Assembly: GCA_002353885.1 (NCBI GenBank)
Contig: DEKO01000019.1
Span: forward strand, 1 to 9,890
DNA: 9,890 bases
From: Porphyromonadaceae bacterium UBA2720
Lineage (GTDB): Bacteria > Bacteroidota > Bacteroidia > Bacteroidales > Muribaculaceae
Direction: 5' to 3'
Each line of letters starts with the position of its first letter. The first letter of the stretch is position 1. A program made the position numbers and the translations under genes. The notes beneath the pieces are model-generated. The model saw only the letters and a program-made list of their open reading frames with translations, was not told where the DNA came from and searched no databases. Shown one piece after another: positions 1-5,934 of the stretch.

Positions 1-651
1 TCAAGATGCGCAGCGAGCGTGACGGCAAGTGCTATGCGCTGAAGTGCTTCATCAAGGATCAGCCGGGGCGAAACGAGAGCTATCGCCTCATTGCTGATGA
101 GTTGGAGTTTGTTTCCAGCGACTTTCTCGTGCCCATCAAGTTCTGTGACAAAGAGTTGTTTGTCGATACTGCCGCATGCGGTGAGACCGAGTTCCCGGTT
201 GTTGTGATGGACTGGGTGGAGGGCATCACGCTCGACAGATATGTGCGGCAAAACCTCCATAACCAATATGCGCTGCAGATGCTCACCTACCAGTTCTGCC
301 GCATGGCATCGTGGCTGATGAACCAGCCGTTTGCCCATAGCGACCTCAAGCCCGACAACATCCTCGTCCGTGACGATGGATCACTGGTGCTGGTCGACTA
401 TGACGGCATGTATGTCCCAGCCATGCAGGGACAGAAGGCCTTATTGGACATGATGACTATTCATTGGCAGTTACACAACTGTGTTGTCAATCGAGCCGGA
501 AATAATCGACGTGTCTGAGATGCTGCAGCACCACTATGATGATGACGAAGAGCACTGCGAGTTGGAATATGCCTATGCTCGCTATCGCCAGTTGTACTTA
601 TATTGCATGAAGCGACCGCATTTTGACAATAGCATGGTGCCACCCTTCTGA
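1..651 (+). pseudogene. Protein kinase-like gene, 5' end outside the window, frameshifted and internally deleted
   Basis: The frame is already open at the left edge (AAG at 3, ATG at 6), so the true start, including any glycine-rich loop, lies upstream. Counting from the ATG at 6, the protein shows YALKCF (residues 10-15, resembling the beta-3 lysine strand), a hinge-like MDWVEG (68-73), a catalytic loop HSDLKPDN (111-118) and DYDG (131-134) in the DFG position. These are Ser/Thr protein kinase fold hallmarks with the catalytic Asp, Lys and Asn kept. The frame is lost near 440. A second frame (about 440-484) reads HDDYSLAVTQL, like the 'DDFSLA' segment of such kinases, and a third frame (481-651) reads an acidic tail ending DNSMVPPF. 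Two net -1 changes, probably with a loss of the residues normally between DYDG and DDYSLA, explain this. Assembly error is the main alternative. The next gene starts 34 bp later. Confidence 0.75.
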
Positions 652-685
652 GAGCCAGATTATTCGGGTTGAGAATGTATGGACT

Positions 686-1837
686 ATGAAGCGTAAGATG
701 AGGATAATATTGATTATGGCCGTGGGGGTTGCTTTGCTGCTTGTCGGCAAGGCGCTGTGGGTGGTGTGCGCCACATGGGGACATGGCAGTGCCAGCAGCG
801 AGCGGAGCGAGATTTTGCGGCGGGCCAACTTCCTGGTGTCGAAGGTGGCGACAACACCCATCGGACTGCTGCATGAGATGCCCGACGCAATCGATTTTCA
901 GTTTCGTGGCGAATGGGCATTATATAGCTGCTCGATGACCACTATGGCGCTTGCCAACATCGCCAGGCTGTATCCCGACCAACGCGACTCGTCGCTGCGG
1001 CACATCGAGCAAATCATCGATGTGGCGATGGCACCCGAAATCAGGCTGTATGACAAACTGCGATGGGGCGAAGACCCGCTTGAGAGTCTCGGTGGCGACA
1101 ATAGCCATGTTTCCTATCTGAGCCACTTGGCATGGATGATAGGCACCTACAAGCAGGTGGGTGGCGGCAAGCAATATGATGACACCTACCATGCTGTGTG
1201 CGAGGCAATGAACAGGCGCATCGTGCAGAGCGATGCGCTGAATCTGCCCACCTACCCCGGCGAGAGCATCTACGTCCCCGACATGCTCGTAGCCATTGTG
1301 GCACTCGATGCCTACTCACAGCTGAACCGAGGTGACTATGCCAGCACCGTTCAGGCGTGGCTCGACTGGGCAAAGCGTGAGTGGATTGACGATGAGACGG
1401 GCTTACTGGCCTCGTGCTTGACCGAAGACGGCAAGCCAACTGGTGCGGTCAAGGGGTCTTATTCGGCACTCAACTGCTATTACTTGACGTTCATTGACCC
1501 TGACCTTGCACGTCAGCAATACGAGCGGCTAAAGGATGCTTTGCTACAGACATCGCCATTGACGGGCATCAGAGAGTATCACGACCGCTCGTGCTGGCTG
1601 GGAATGGACATTGATGCCGGGCCAATCGTGTGCAACCTTTCGCCCTTGGGGACGGCTTTTGCCATCGGCTGCGCAAACCGCTTCGACGATGCCGAGGTGA
1701 GACGGAATCTGCTGAAGACGGCGGAGATTGCCGGTTCTACTCTCACATGGGGCGACAAGAGCCATTACTTGCTCGCCGACTTTGCTCTAGTGGGTGAGGC
1801 CATCACACTGGCCATGAGAACACACTCTCATAATTAA
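686..1837 (+). CDS. Membrane-anchored alpha-helical protein, possibly alpha/alpha-toroid (linalool dehydratase/isomerase-like)
   Basis: A protein of 383 residues. I chose ATG 686 because it starts a classic N-terminus (MKRKMR, then a hydrophobic stretch at about residues 7-29). The frame opens earlier, at ATG 623, but that overlaps the kinase relic. After the single membrane or signal-anchor segment the protein is rich in amphipathic helices. Its conserved-looking aromatic and acidic patches are FRGEWALYSCSM (73-84), YPGESIYVPDM (190-200), GSYSALNCYYL (257-267) and MDIDAGPIVCNLSP (307-320). Evenly spaced helix pairs with active-site-like D/Y/C patches suggest an (alpha/alpha)6 barrel, and the general look recalls bacterial proteins annotated as linalool dehydratase/isomerase-like. 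That link is from memory and weak. The orientation is probably a short cytoplasmic N-terminus with the globular domain outside. No partner gene is evident. Its stop codon lies inside a 7-bp AT-rich tandem repeat. Confidence 0.8.
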   Translation: MKRKMRIILIMAVGVALLLVGKALWVVCATWGHGSASSERSEILRRANFLVSKVATTPIGLLHEMPDAIDFQFRGEWALYSCSMTTMALANIARLYPDQRDSSLRHIEQIIDVAMAPEIRLYDKLRWGEDPLESLGGDNSHVSYLSHLAWMIGTYKQVGGGKQYDDTYHAVCEAMNRRIVQSDALNLPTYPGESIYVPDMLVAIVALDAYSQLNRGDYASTVQAWLDWAKREWIDDETGLLASCLTEDGKPTGAVKGSYSALNCYYLTFIDPDLARQQYERLKDALLQTSPLTGIREYHDRSCWLGMDIDAGPIVCNLSPLGTAFAIGCANRFDDAEVRRNLLKTAEIAGSTLTWGDKSHYLLADFALVGEAITLAMRTHSHN

Positions 1838-1850
1838 TAATTAATAATGA
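1830..1850. repeat. Three 7-bp tandem units at the gene end
   Basis: The units are ATAATTA, ATAATTA and ATAATGA. The first two overlap the TAA stop of the preceding gene (1835-1837), so part of the repeat is coding. This is the first of several heptad tracts in the window. Confidence 0.8.
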
Positions 1851-1860
1851 CTGCCTGGCA

Positions 1861-1921
1861 GCCTCCCCTTTACTTCGCCCCTGCCCGAGGGGAGATGTCA
1901 CACAGTGACAGAGGAGAGGGA
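1861..1921. repeat. Palindromic intergenic repeat with two hairpins
   Basis: CCCCT (1878-1882), loop GCCCG, AGGGG (1888-1892) form one stem. TGTCAC (1896-1901), loop ACA, GTGACA (1905-1910) form a second. The flanks CCTCCCC (1862-1868) and GGAGAGGG (1913-1920) can extend the structure. This arrangement resembles the small palindromic repeats, containing a 'gtcac..gtgac' core inside 'cctcccc' flanks, that I recall scattered between genes in Bacteroidales. It could act as a transcription terminator or mRNA 3' end for the gene ending at 1837, but no U-tract follows, so a simple intrinsic terminator is unlikely. Confidence 0.65.
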
Positions 1922-1936
1922 GCAGAGAGCGGCAGT

Positions 1937-1964
1937 GGTGGGGGTTGGGGGCAATGCACAATGC
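1937..1964. repeat. Short degenerate 7-bp tandem tract
   Basis: It reads as GGTGGGG, GTTGGGG, GCAATGC and ACAATGC: two pairs of related heptamers in one register. It is degenerate and taken alone could be chance, but it fits the heptad habit of the other intergenic stretches. Confidence 0.4.
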
Positions 1965-1991
1965 TTTTTGTGCCCTAACGGCCTTCATCGC

Positions 1992-2022
1992 TTTGATTTC
2001 TCACCCGAAAGCATTAACTTTG
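1992..2022 (+). promoter_or_regulatory. Bacteroidota-type promoter (-33 TTTG, -7 TAACTTTG)
   Basis: TTTG at 1992-1995 is followed after 19 bp by TAACTTTG at 2015-2022, an exact match to the Bacteroidota primary sigma factor consensus TAnnTTTG with normal spacing. Transcription would begin near 2029-2032, giving a leader of about 95 nt to the start at 2126. Confidence 0.7.
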
Positions 2023-2032
2023 CAGCCTGGAC

Positions 2033-2123
2033 TGTAGGGTCTTGGGGTCTGGGTTGTGAGTTCCGGGTTCCGGGTTTCTAATAAACATCTATCAACTAAG
2101 AGCTAACGTCTAAAGTCTATAAC
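2033..2123. repeat. Leader built of thirteen consecutive 7-bp units
   Basis: In a single register the sequence reads TGTAGGG, TCTTGGG, GTCTGGG, TTGTGAG, TTCCGGG, TTCCGGG, TTTCTAA, TAAACAT, CTATCAA, CTAAGAG, CTAACGT, CTAAAGT, CTATAAC. Then come AA and the ATG. The first half has a 'nnnnGGG' theme and the last part a 'CTAAnGT' theme. It covers practically the whole predicted 5' untranslated region, from just after the presumed transcription start to 2 bases before the start codon. Confidence 0.7.
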
Positions 2124-2125
2124 AA

Positions 2126-2701
2126 ATGGCAAAGAAGAACAAAAATGGCGGAGGGCAGCCGTTCTCCGAGAAGCGGTACATACGCGATCGTGCCCGCAAC
2201 CTTGAGATTGGCACCTGCTATCGCACCACCGACATGTTTAAATTTGGCGAGGGCAATGTCATCGTCACCCGACGCCACACCGGCGGCAAGCTCACCATCG
2301 GCTTCTACCTGGTGGACCTCTACTGCACCGGAGTCAAAGACACCTACTACCACTTCGGCATGGAGGCATACGAGTTCGAAGAACTGATTGAGCAGGGCGA
2401 CATGTTTGAGACCTGCACCTACGACGAGGCCCACAACCTCATCTATGGCTCCATCGCCTTTGCCGAAGAGGCCGGCATCGCCCCGCACAAAGACTTCGCC
2501 CTGACACAGTACATCCTGGAGGAGGACGACGAGCACATTCCCCTCATCGAGTACGAGTACGGCCGCAACGGCAAACACTGCCTCATCACCCAAACCCAGC
2601 TCGAGGCCAGCCGCTATCTCCCCCTGCTCGAGAAAAACCTGGGCCAAGGCAATTTTGACTTCATCCTCGGCGACGAAGTCCCTGACGATTTCGACAGCTA
2701 G
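2126..2701 (+). CDS. Conserved-looking acidic hypothetical protein
   Basis: A soluble, acidic protein of 191 residues with no signal peptide or membrane segment. The N-terminus is basic and glycine-rich (MAKKNKNGGG). A globular core follows: RYIRDRARNLEIGTCY (17-32), GNVIVTRRHTGGKLTIGFYLVDLYCTGVKDTYY (about 43-75), YDEAHNLIYGSIAFAEEAGI (about 99-118) and an acidic strand segment IPLIEYEYGRNGKHCLI (138-154). It resembles, from memory, an uncharacterised family frequent in Bacteroidales, and I recognise no catalytic motif. The H-x-x-G-G-K-L-T-I-G-F-Y-L-V-D block would be the best search handle. It has its own promoter (1992-2022) and a repeat-built leader, so it is probably transcribed alone. 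Codon use is markedly GC-rich at third positions, unlike the AT-rich flanks. Confidence 0.88.
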   Translation: MAKKNKNGGGQPFSEKRYIRDRARNLEIGTCYRTTDMFKFGEGNVIVTRRHTGGKLTIGFYLVDLYCTGVKDTYYHFGMEAYEFEELIEQGDMFETCTYDEAHNLIYGSIAFAEEAGIAPHKDFALTQYILEEDDEHIPLIEYEYGRNGKHCLITQTQLEASRYLPLLEKNLGQGNFDFILGDEVPDDFDS

Positions 2702-2754
2702 TCTCTCCGTTTACTCATTTTTAGTTTCATCACACTTACAGAGTCCACTTGAAA

Positions 2755-2783
2755 GAGTTAAGAGTTCAGGCATTAAGACTTAA
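2755..2783. repeat. Degenerate 7-bp tandem tract in the 2702-2929 spacer
   Basis: GAGTTAA, GAGTTCA, GGCATTAA (8 bp) and GACTTAA. The rest of this 228-bp spacer is AT-rich. It has no clear ORF, no strong hairpin and no full promoter. TGGATTTG at 2906-2913 is one base off the -7 consensus but lacks a well-placed TTTG upstream. Confidence 0.5.
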
Positions 2784-2929
2784 AAGACATTAGAACAAAG
2801 AAATAACTAGTTTGCAGCAAACAGATTGCCAATAGATCATCATGAAGCACAATTGCTGATGTTTTTTACAGTCTATTTCGCTGCCTCTTAATTTCTTAAT
2901 TAATGTGGATTTGATAAGCATCAATAATA

Positions 2930-3679
2930 ATGAGACAGATTACTTTATTAATTGGTTTGACACTGGCGGCTATTACGCTGGCATGTAGCACAAATGCTCA
3001 AGTGGTGGGCAAAACATCGAGAGTAATACACGACACGGTGAAAGTGCAAGTGGTTCCTGAAGGCGAGTTTGTCTATAACTTGCCGTGCAAGGTGAAGTAC
3101 ATCAACCCCGCGACTGAGGGCAAGGCAGTATTGCTGCTGTGGTTGCATGGTGGTGTCAGGGACCAAAAGCTACACGACTTCTTCATTCACAATCACTTGG
3201 ACAACTGCGCAGCCGATGACTCGATAGTCGACTACCTCAATCGCCATGCCATGAAGGCGGTGGTGTTGATGCCCATGTACCATAAAGCCGCGCAGACGAC
3301 TTGCGTGACCTGGCGCGAATGCTGGCCAGAGGTCAAGCGGATGATTGACGACTATGTCGACAAAGGATTGGTCGATCCATCAAGAATTTACCTCGCTGGG
3401 TCGTCGGACGGTGGCCGCGGCACGTGGGACTATGTCGAGAACCATGCCGACGTGTTTGCCGCCGCCATCGCCATGTCGTGCGAAGGACCACGCATGACCA
3501 GTGTTCCGACATTCTTCTTCAACACCAGCAGCGAACCCGACTGCCAAGCCGAGTCGAAGGAATTGCAGGCCAGAGGCAGCAACATCATCGAATACAAGCG
3601 TCACGAAGGTCGCCACGGCGATGATGCCGCCCTGTGCGACGAGGCACTGCTGACACGTTTTTTCGGTTACTCCAAATAA
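2930..3679 (+). CDS. Exported alpha/beta-hydrolase (esterase/depolymerase-like)
   Basis: A protein of 249 residues with an N-terminal signal sequence (MRQITLLIGLTLAAITLACSTNA). Cleavage may be by signal peptidase I after STNA, or as a lipoprotein at Cys19, whose lipobox (TLAC) is poor. The mature part has an oxyanion-hole-type LWLHGG (70-75) and a nucleophile elbow GSSDGG (157-162, Ser159 in G-x-S-x-G). Asp204 (or Glu202) and His229 (EGRHGDD) come in the right order for the acid and base of the triad. Overall it looks like the PHB-depolymerase/feruloyl-esterase-like branch of the alpha/beta hydrolases, acting in the periplasm or at the surface. The substrate is unknown. The protein is close to minimal size for the fold. 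Six or more cysteines (53, 93, 125, 131, 184, 205, 236) may allow disulfides. No sugar-degrading or SusCD genes are adjacent. Confidence 0.85.
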   Translation: MRQITLLIGLTLAAITLACSTNAQVVGKTSRVIHDTVKVQVVPEGEFVYNLPCKVKYINPATEGKAVLLLWLHGGVRDQKLHDFFIHNHLDNCAADDSIVDYLNRHAMKAVVLMPMYHKAAQTTCVTWRECWPEVKRMIDDYVDKGLVDPSRIYLAGSSDGGRGTWDYVENHADVFAAAIAMSCEGPRMTSVPTFFFNTSSEPDCQAESKELQARGSNIIEYKRHEGRHGDDAALCDEALLTRFFGYSK

Positions 3680-3831
3680 GCCTCTGTCTGATGGCGAGTT
3701 TCTATCCTATTTCAAAGATTTCTTTAGGACAACAAGAATGTTGGATAGCTTCTGCAGGCGCTGGCATGGTTTTTGCTAATTGTGTTATAGTGCATCTTCC
3801 TTGGGATGAAATGTTTTATTTTTGACCTTCT

Positions 3832-4074
3832 ATGAAATATCTGCTTGGAACTTTTATCATTCTTGCCCTGCCTTGCTTGATGGCGACGGGCGAGACCAAC
3901 GAACATCGCTACGAGGCTGGTGGCTCGGTCTATGTGTGTCAGTCGCCTGGAGCAAAGCGGTTTCATTGCGCCCGTTCGTGCCGTGGATTGAACAACTGTA
4001 AACACACCATCACGCAAGTTTCGCAAGCCAAGGCAGAAGGCATCGGACTGACACCATGCAAGATGTGCTACTAA
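3832..4074 (+). CDS. Small exported cysteine-rich protein with a putative metal-binding mini-domain
   Basis: A protein of 80 residues: a signal-peptide-like N-terminus (MKYLLGTFIILALPCLMATG) and a mature part of about 60 residues. The mature part has Cys36, His45, Cys46, Cys50, Cys56 and a terminal TPCKMCY (Cys76, Cys79). The pattern, an H-x-x-x-x-C segment, then a 'V-S-x-A-K-A-E-G-x-G-x-T-P-C-K-x-C' ending, resembles the Ada-like or thermonuclease-tail zinc mini-domains, where the closing G-x-x-P-C-x-x-C supplies two of four ligands. Here it stands alone and is exported, which makes either metal binding or disulfides possible. TATTTTTG at 3817-3824 matches a -7 box but would start transcription almost on the ATG and has no -33 partner. 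The gene lies 152 bp after the hydrolase. It is probably real because the signal and domain are both coherent. Confidence 0.7.
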   Translation: MKYLLGTFIILALPCLMATGETNEHRYEAGGSVYVCQSPGAKRFHCARSCRGLNNCKHTITQVSQAKAEGIGLTPCKMCY

Positions 4075-4093
4075 CCCATTAGTGTTTCGCACT

Positions 4094-4126
4094 ATGGCAC
4101 GAAGTGGGATAATTGTCGATTTCTGA
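4094..4126 (+). pseudogene. Ten-codon relic of the TPR-like gene start
   Basis: The reading frame from ATG 4094 encodes MARSGIIVDF and then TGA. The intact gene at 4612 begins MARSGMIVDL. The two DNA stretches differ at about six of 29 positions, four of them silent or conservative, so the identity is at protein level and not a recent copy. Downstream of the stop no further similarity to the TPR gene is visible in any frame. It is best explained as the remnant of a duplicated copy. A functional leader peptide is a less likely alternative. Confidence 0.55.
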
Positions 4127-4194
4127 AGGTGTCGCAAGCTCCACTATCGGTTACTCATATAGTTACTTTTTCAATTATTTATAGAACTCACTTT

Positions 4195-4224
4195 AAAACA
4201 CACTACAACAAAACACACTAGAGC
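4195..4224. repeat. 15-bp direct repeat just before a start codon
   Basis: AAAACACACTACAAC (4195-4209) is followed directly by AAAACACACTAGAGC (4210-4224), 12 of 15 identical and ending one base before the ATG at 4226. The AT-rich stretch before it, 4127-4194, shows nothing else I can support. Confidence 0.7.
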
Positions 4225-4225
4225 T

Positions 4226-4504
4226 ATGGGAGCGACGACTGTTTATAGGTGCCCGCAGTGCGGGTATGTGACCGACGAGATTGATGAAGGGCCGGGGCTG
4301 TTCAGCCCAGTGGCCTATAAGGCGTTTGTGTGCCAGGACTGCCTGCGGGTGGTGTGCAAGCAGACTGACGACAACTGGAACTTGCGAGAGGATGACCATG
4401 AGTGCAACTACTGCCATGGCACTAACTTGGTGCCGTGGGAGGACGACCGTTGCCCACGATGCCACTCAGAGATGCAATGGGAGTGCGTGGGACTGTGGGA
4501 TTGA
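4226..4504 (+). CDS. Double zinc-ribbon protein
   Basis: A soluble protein of 92 residues built around four CxxC knuckles: CPQC (9-12), CQDC (36-39), CNYC (60-63) and CPRC (76-79), with extra cysteines at 44 and 87. The natural pairing is knuckle 1 with 2 (spacing of 23 residues) and knuckle 3 with 4 (spacing of 12), which gives two zinc ribbons in tandem joined by an acidic linker (TDDNWNLREDDHE). The protein is acidic rather than basic, which argues for protein contacts or a structural role over nonspecific nucleic-acid binding. No enzyme motif is present. Zinc-ribbon proteins of this kind often act as adaptors, but the partner here is not visible. It sits 100 bp after the TPR relic and 107 bp before the intact TPR gene. 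Confidence 0.85.
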   Translation: MGATTVYRCPQCGYVTDEIDEGPGLFSPVAYKAFVCQDCLRVVCKQTDDNWNLREDDHECNYCHGTNLVPWEDDRCPRCHSEMQWECVGLWD

Positions 4505-4515
4505 TCTCTCCAATC

Positions 4516-4543
4516 CATAATTCATCATTTATAATTCATAATG
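4516..4543. repeat. Four 7-bp tandem units after the zinc-ribbon gene
   Basis: CATAATT, CATCATT, TATAATT, CATAATG. In the same register further on are TACAAAC, TACGAGC (4551-4564) and CAGCGCG, AAGCGCG (4579-4592), so degenerate heptads may fill most of the spacer up to 4606, just before the ATG at 4612. Confidence 0.65.
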
Positions 4544-4611
4544 CCCTTTCTACAAACTACGAGCACACAGCGGTCTACCAGCGCGAAGCGCGGCCTAAAG
4601 TTTAATAATCT

Positions 4612-4842
4612 ATGGCGAGAAGTGGAATGATTGTCGACCTGGTCGACAGTGGGATGATGGCCGAGAGGCATGGGCAGTGGCTGGAAGCGGCCAGATGCTA
4701 CCAGTCTGCGATTCAAGTATACAAGGAGGCCGAGGACCCATTCGGTGTGAGAGATTGCATCGACGAGGCCTACGAGGGCTATGACCGATGCCTCAAGCGC
4801 ATGAGCTGGCTCGGGCGGCTATGGCTCAAGTGGCATGGATAG
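4612..4842 (+). CDS. Small TPR-like single-repeat protein
   Basis: A protein of 76 residues without signal or membrane segments. Residues 13-36 (about SGMMAERHGQWLEAARCYQSAIQV) match the tetratricopeptide rhythm (small residue, then W-x-x-A-x-x-x-Y-x-x-A). A second helix pair follows (about 45-62: VRDCIDEAYEGYDRCLKR). The tail is basic and tryptophan-rich (MSWLGRLWLKWHG). It thus holds about one and a half TPR-like hairpins, enough for peptide binding but not for a full superhelix. ATG 4612 is the preferred start because the relic at 4094 keeps the same MARSG beginning. An adaptor or regulatory subunit is plausible. It lies 76 bp before the first tandem paralogue and could share its transcript. 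Confidence 0.75.
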   Translation: MARSGMIVDLVDSGMMAERHGQWLEAARCYQSAIQVYKEAEDPFGVRDCIDEAYEGYDRCLKRMSWLGRLWLKWHG

Positions 4843-4845
4843 GTC

Positions 4846-4887
4846 TATAGTTCATAGTTTATAGTTCATGATGCACAATGCAGATAA
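4846..4887. repeat. Six 7-bp tandem units, leader of the first paralogue
   Basis: TATAGTT, CATAGTT, TATAGTT, CATGATG, CACAATG, CAGATAA in one register. The ATG at 4868 lies inside the tract, which argues that this ATG is a product of the repeat and that translation begins later, at 4919. Confidence 0.7.
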
Positions 4888-4918
4888 AAAAGCTAAATCA
4901 CCATCTAACAGACACGAA

Positions 4919-5896
4919 ATGAGAGGAAAGACACAACATGATGATGGGCGGCGTAACCGTCCGATTGCGACGCTGATTGAGTGGTACACCGACAAGAAGA
5001 GCGGCAAGGTGAGCGACGCGAGGCAGGAGATCAAGCGGCGCTTTGATGGGTTGGACTGGGAGCAGCAGAAGCAGATTATGTCGCTGTTTCTGGACGGCTG
5101 CAAGACCGACCGCCAGTGGGCCTTGAAGCAGCTCTACTGGAACTGGGACCCGGACTTCGAGGGGCGCATTGCCGAGATGTGGGGCAAAGAGGACAGCTTT
5201 GAGTATGTCTGCACGGTGAACCACTGCATGCCCATGGCGTTTGTGCTGCAGCACCTGGACGTGCTGGGCAGCGGGCGTAACTATTTCCACATCTGCCAGC
5301 GCTTTGCGGGGCATGAGGGGGTGGAGGTCGACAAGTCGAGGCTAGCACCAGTGGACTATCTGGCGCTGGTCCACCACAAGCAGATTGCAACGCTGAGCGA
5401 TGGCGAGGCACTGGACTTGCTGTTTGAGATTGTGCACCAGCTGTGCTGCACCATCTCGAGCGAGGTGTATGCCCGACATGGCGGCGAGCAGTTTGTGACT
5501 CCCATCGACTTCGAGCCGGTGCACCGTGCGCTCTACTACCTGCAAGAACTGAATTGCCCGGATGCCATCGAGCAGTTCGAGCAATGGAACGAGCGGGTGA
5601 GGCACGACATCGGTGCGAGTGCCGAGCACCGCAACACGCAAGACGAGGACACGCCGGGCTTCTCGCACAAGGACTTCCACATCGCGTTCAAGTATGCCTA
5701 CCTCAACCTGGATGACAGATACAAGAAGGCTGATGACCCGAGCGTGCTGGACATCCTGGAGCGGATGCGACTCGACTTCTACGTGCGCTCAGAATTGGGA
5801 CAGCCCCGATACAGCTTCGAGCCGGGCGAGACCATCAAGTATGTGCCTCGCGCCGCCATTGATGACCAGCGTGTGCGCGACCTGGCTTATAGCTAA
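4919..5896 (+). CDS. Uncharacterised Bacteroidales-type protein, tandem paralogue A
   Basis: 325 residues from ATG 4919. An in-frame ATG at 4868 would add 17 residues. I prefer 4919 because the protein then aligns without gaps with the start of paralogue B (12 residues up to the shared GRR) and because the upstream part is heptad repeat. The protein is soluble, acidic and helical. The near-invariant N-terminal block GRRNRPIATLI-WY-DKKSGKVSDARQEIKRRF-GLDW (residues 10-46) is followed by W/Y-rich helices (about QWALKQLYWNWD). A middle part (DYLALVHHK, EIVHQLCC) and a conserved C-terminal block HIAFKYAYLNLDDRYKKADDPSVLDILE come next. I do not recognise a characterised domain. The shape recalls helical-repeat scaffold proteins. 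No catalytic motif is visible. Confidence 0.85.
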   Translation: MRGKTQHDDGRRNRPIATLIEWYTDKKSGKVSDARQEIKRRFDGLDWEQQKQIMSLFLDGCKTDRQWALKQLYWNWDPDFEGRIAEMWGKEDSFEYVCTVNHCMPMAFVLQHLDVLGSGRNYFHICQRFAGHEGVEVDKSRLAPVDYLALVHHKQIATLSDGEALDLLFEIVHQLCCTISSEVYARHGGEQFVTPIDFEPVHRALYYLQELNCPDAIEQFEQWNERVRHDIGASAEHRNTQDEDTPGFSHKDFHIAFKYAYLNLDDRYKKADDPSVLDILERMRLDFYVRSELGQPRYSFEPGETIKYVPRAAIDDQRVRDLAYS

Positions 5897-5929
5897 AAAC
5901 TAAAACAACTAAAAATTAACAATTTACAA
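5893..5929. repeat. 7-bp tandem tract between the two paralogues
   Basis: CTAAAAA (overlapping the stop codon 5894-5896), CTAAAAC, a 2-base break, CTAAAAA, TTAACAA, TTTACAA. It fills the 38-bp gap up to the ATG at 5935. There is no promoter or terminator here, so the two paralogues are probably cotranscribed. Confidence 0.65.
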
Positions 5930-5934
5930 CTCGC

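Noticed and set aside
1878..1910. Intrinsic terminator for the gene ending at 1837
   Set aside because: The hairpins are good, but the sequence after them is purine-rich without a T-run, so it is listed as a palindromic repeat.
2117..2647. Open frame of 176 codons on the minus strand opposite the 2126-2701 gene
   Set aside because: Repetitive V/G/A/E composition typical of antisense reading; the + strand frame has a promoter and balanced protein composition.
2808..2814. TAGTTTG as a possible promoter box
   Set aside because: Spacing between TA and TTTG is one base short and no -33 element is found upstream.
3817..3824. TATTTTTG, a -7 promoter match
   Set aside because: No TTTG at 19-21 bp upstream, and transcription would begin on or next to the ATG at 3832.
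3691..3825. 44-codon frame from ATG 3691 between the hydrolase and the small exported protein
   Set aside because: No signal, domain or motif, and no leader signal. Composition is close to the AT-rich spacer, so chance is the simplest explanation, although a small gene cannot be excluded.
4634..4648. GTCGAC-CTG-GTCGAC palindrome as an operator
   Set aside because: It lies in the coding sequence and is explained by the repeated VDLVD codons.
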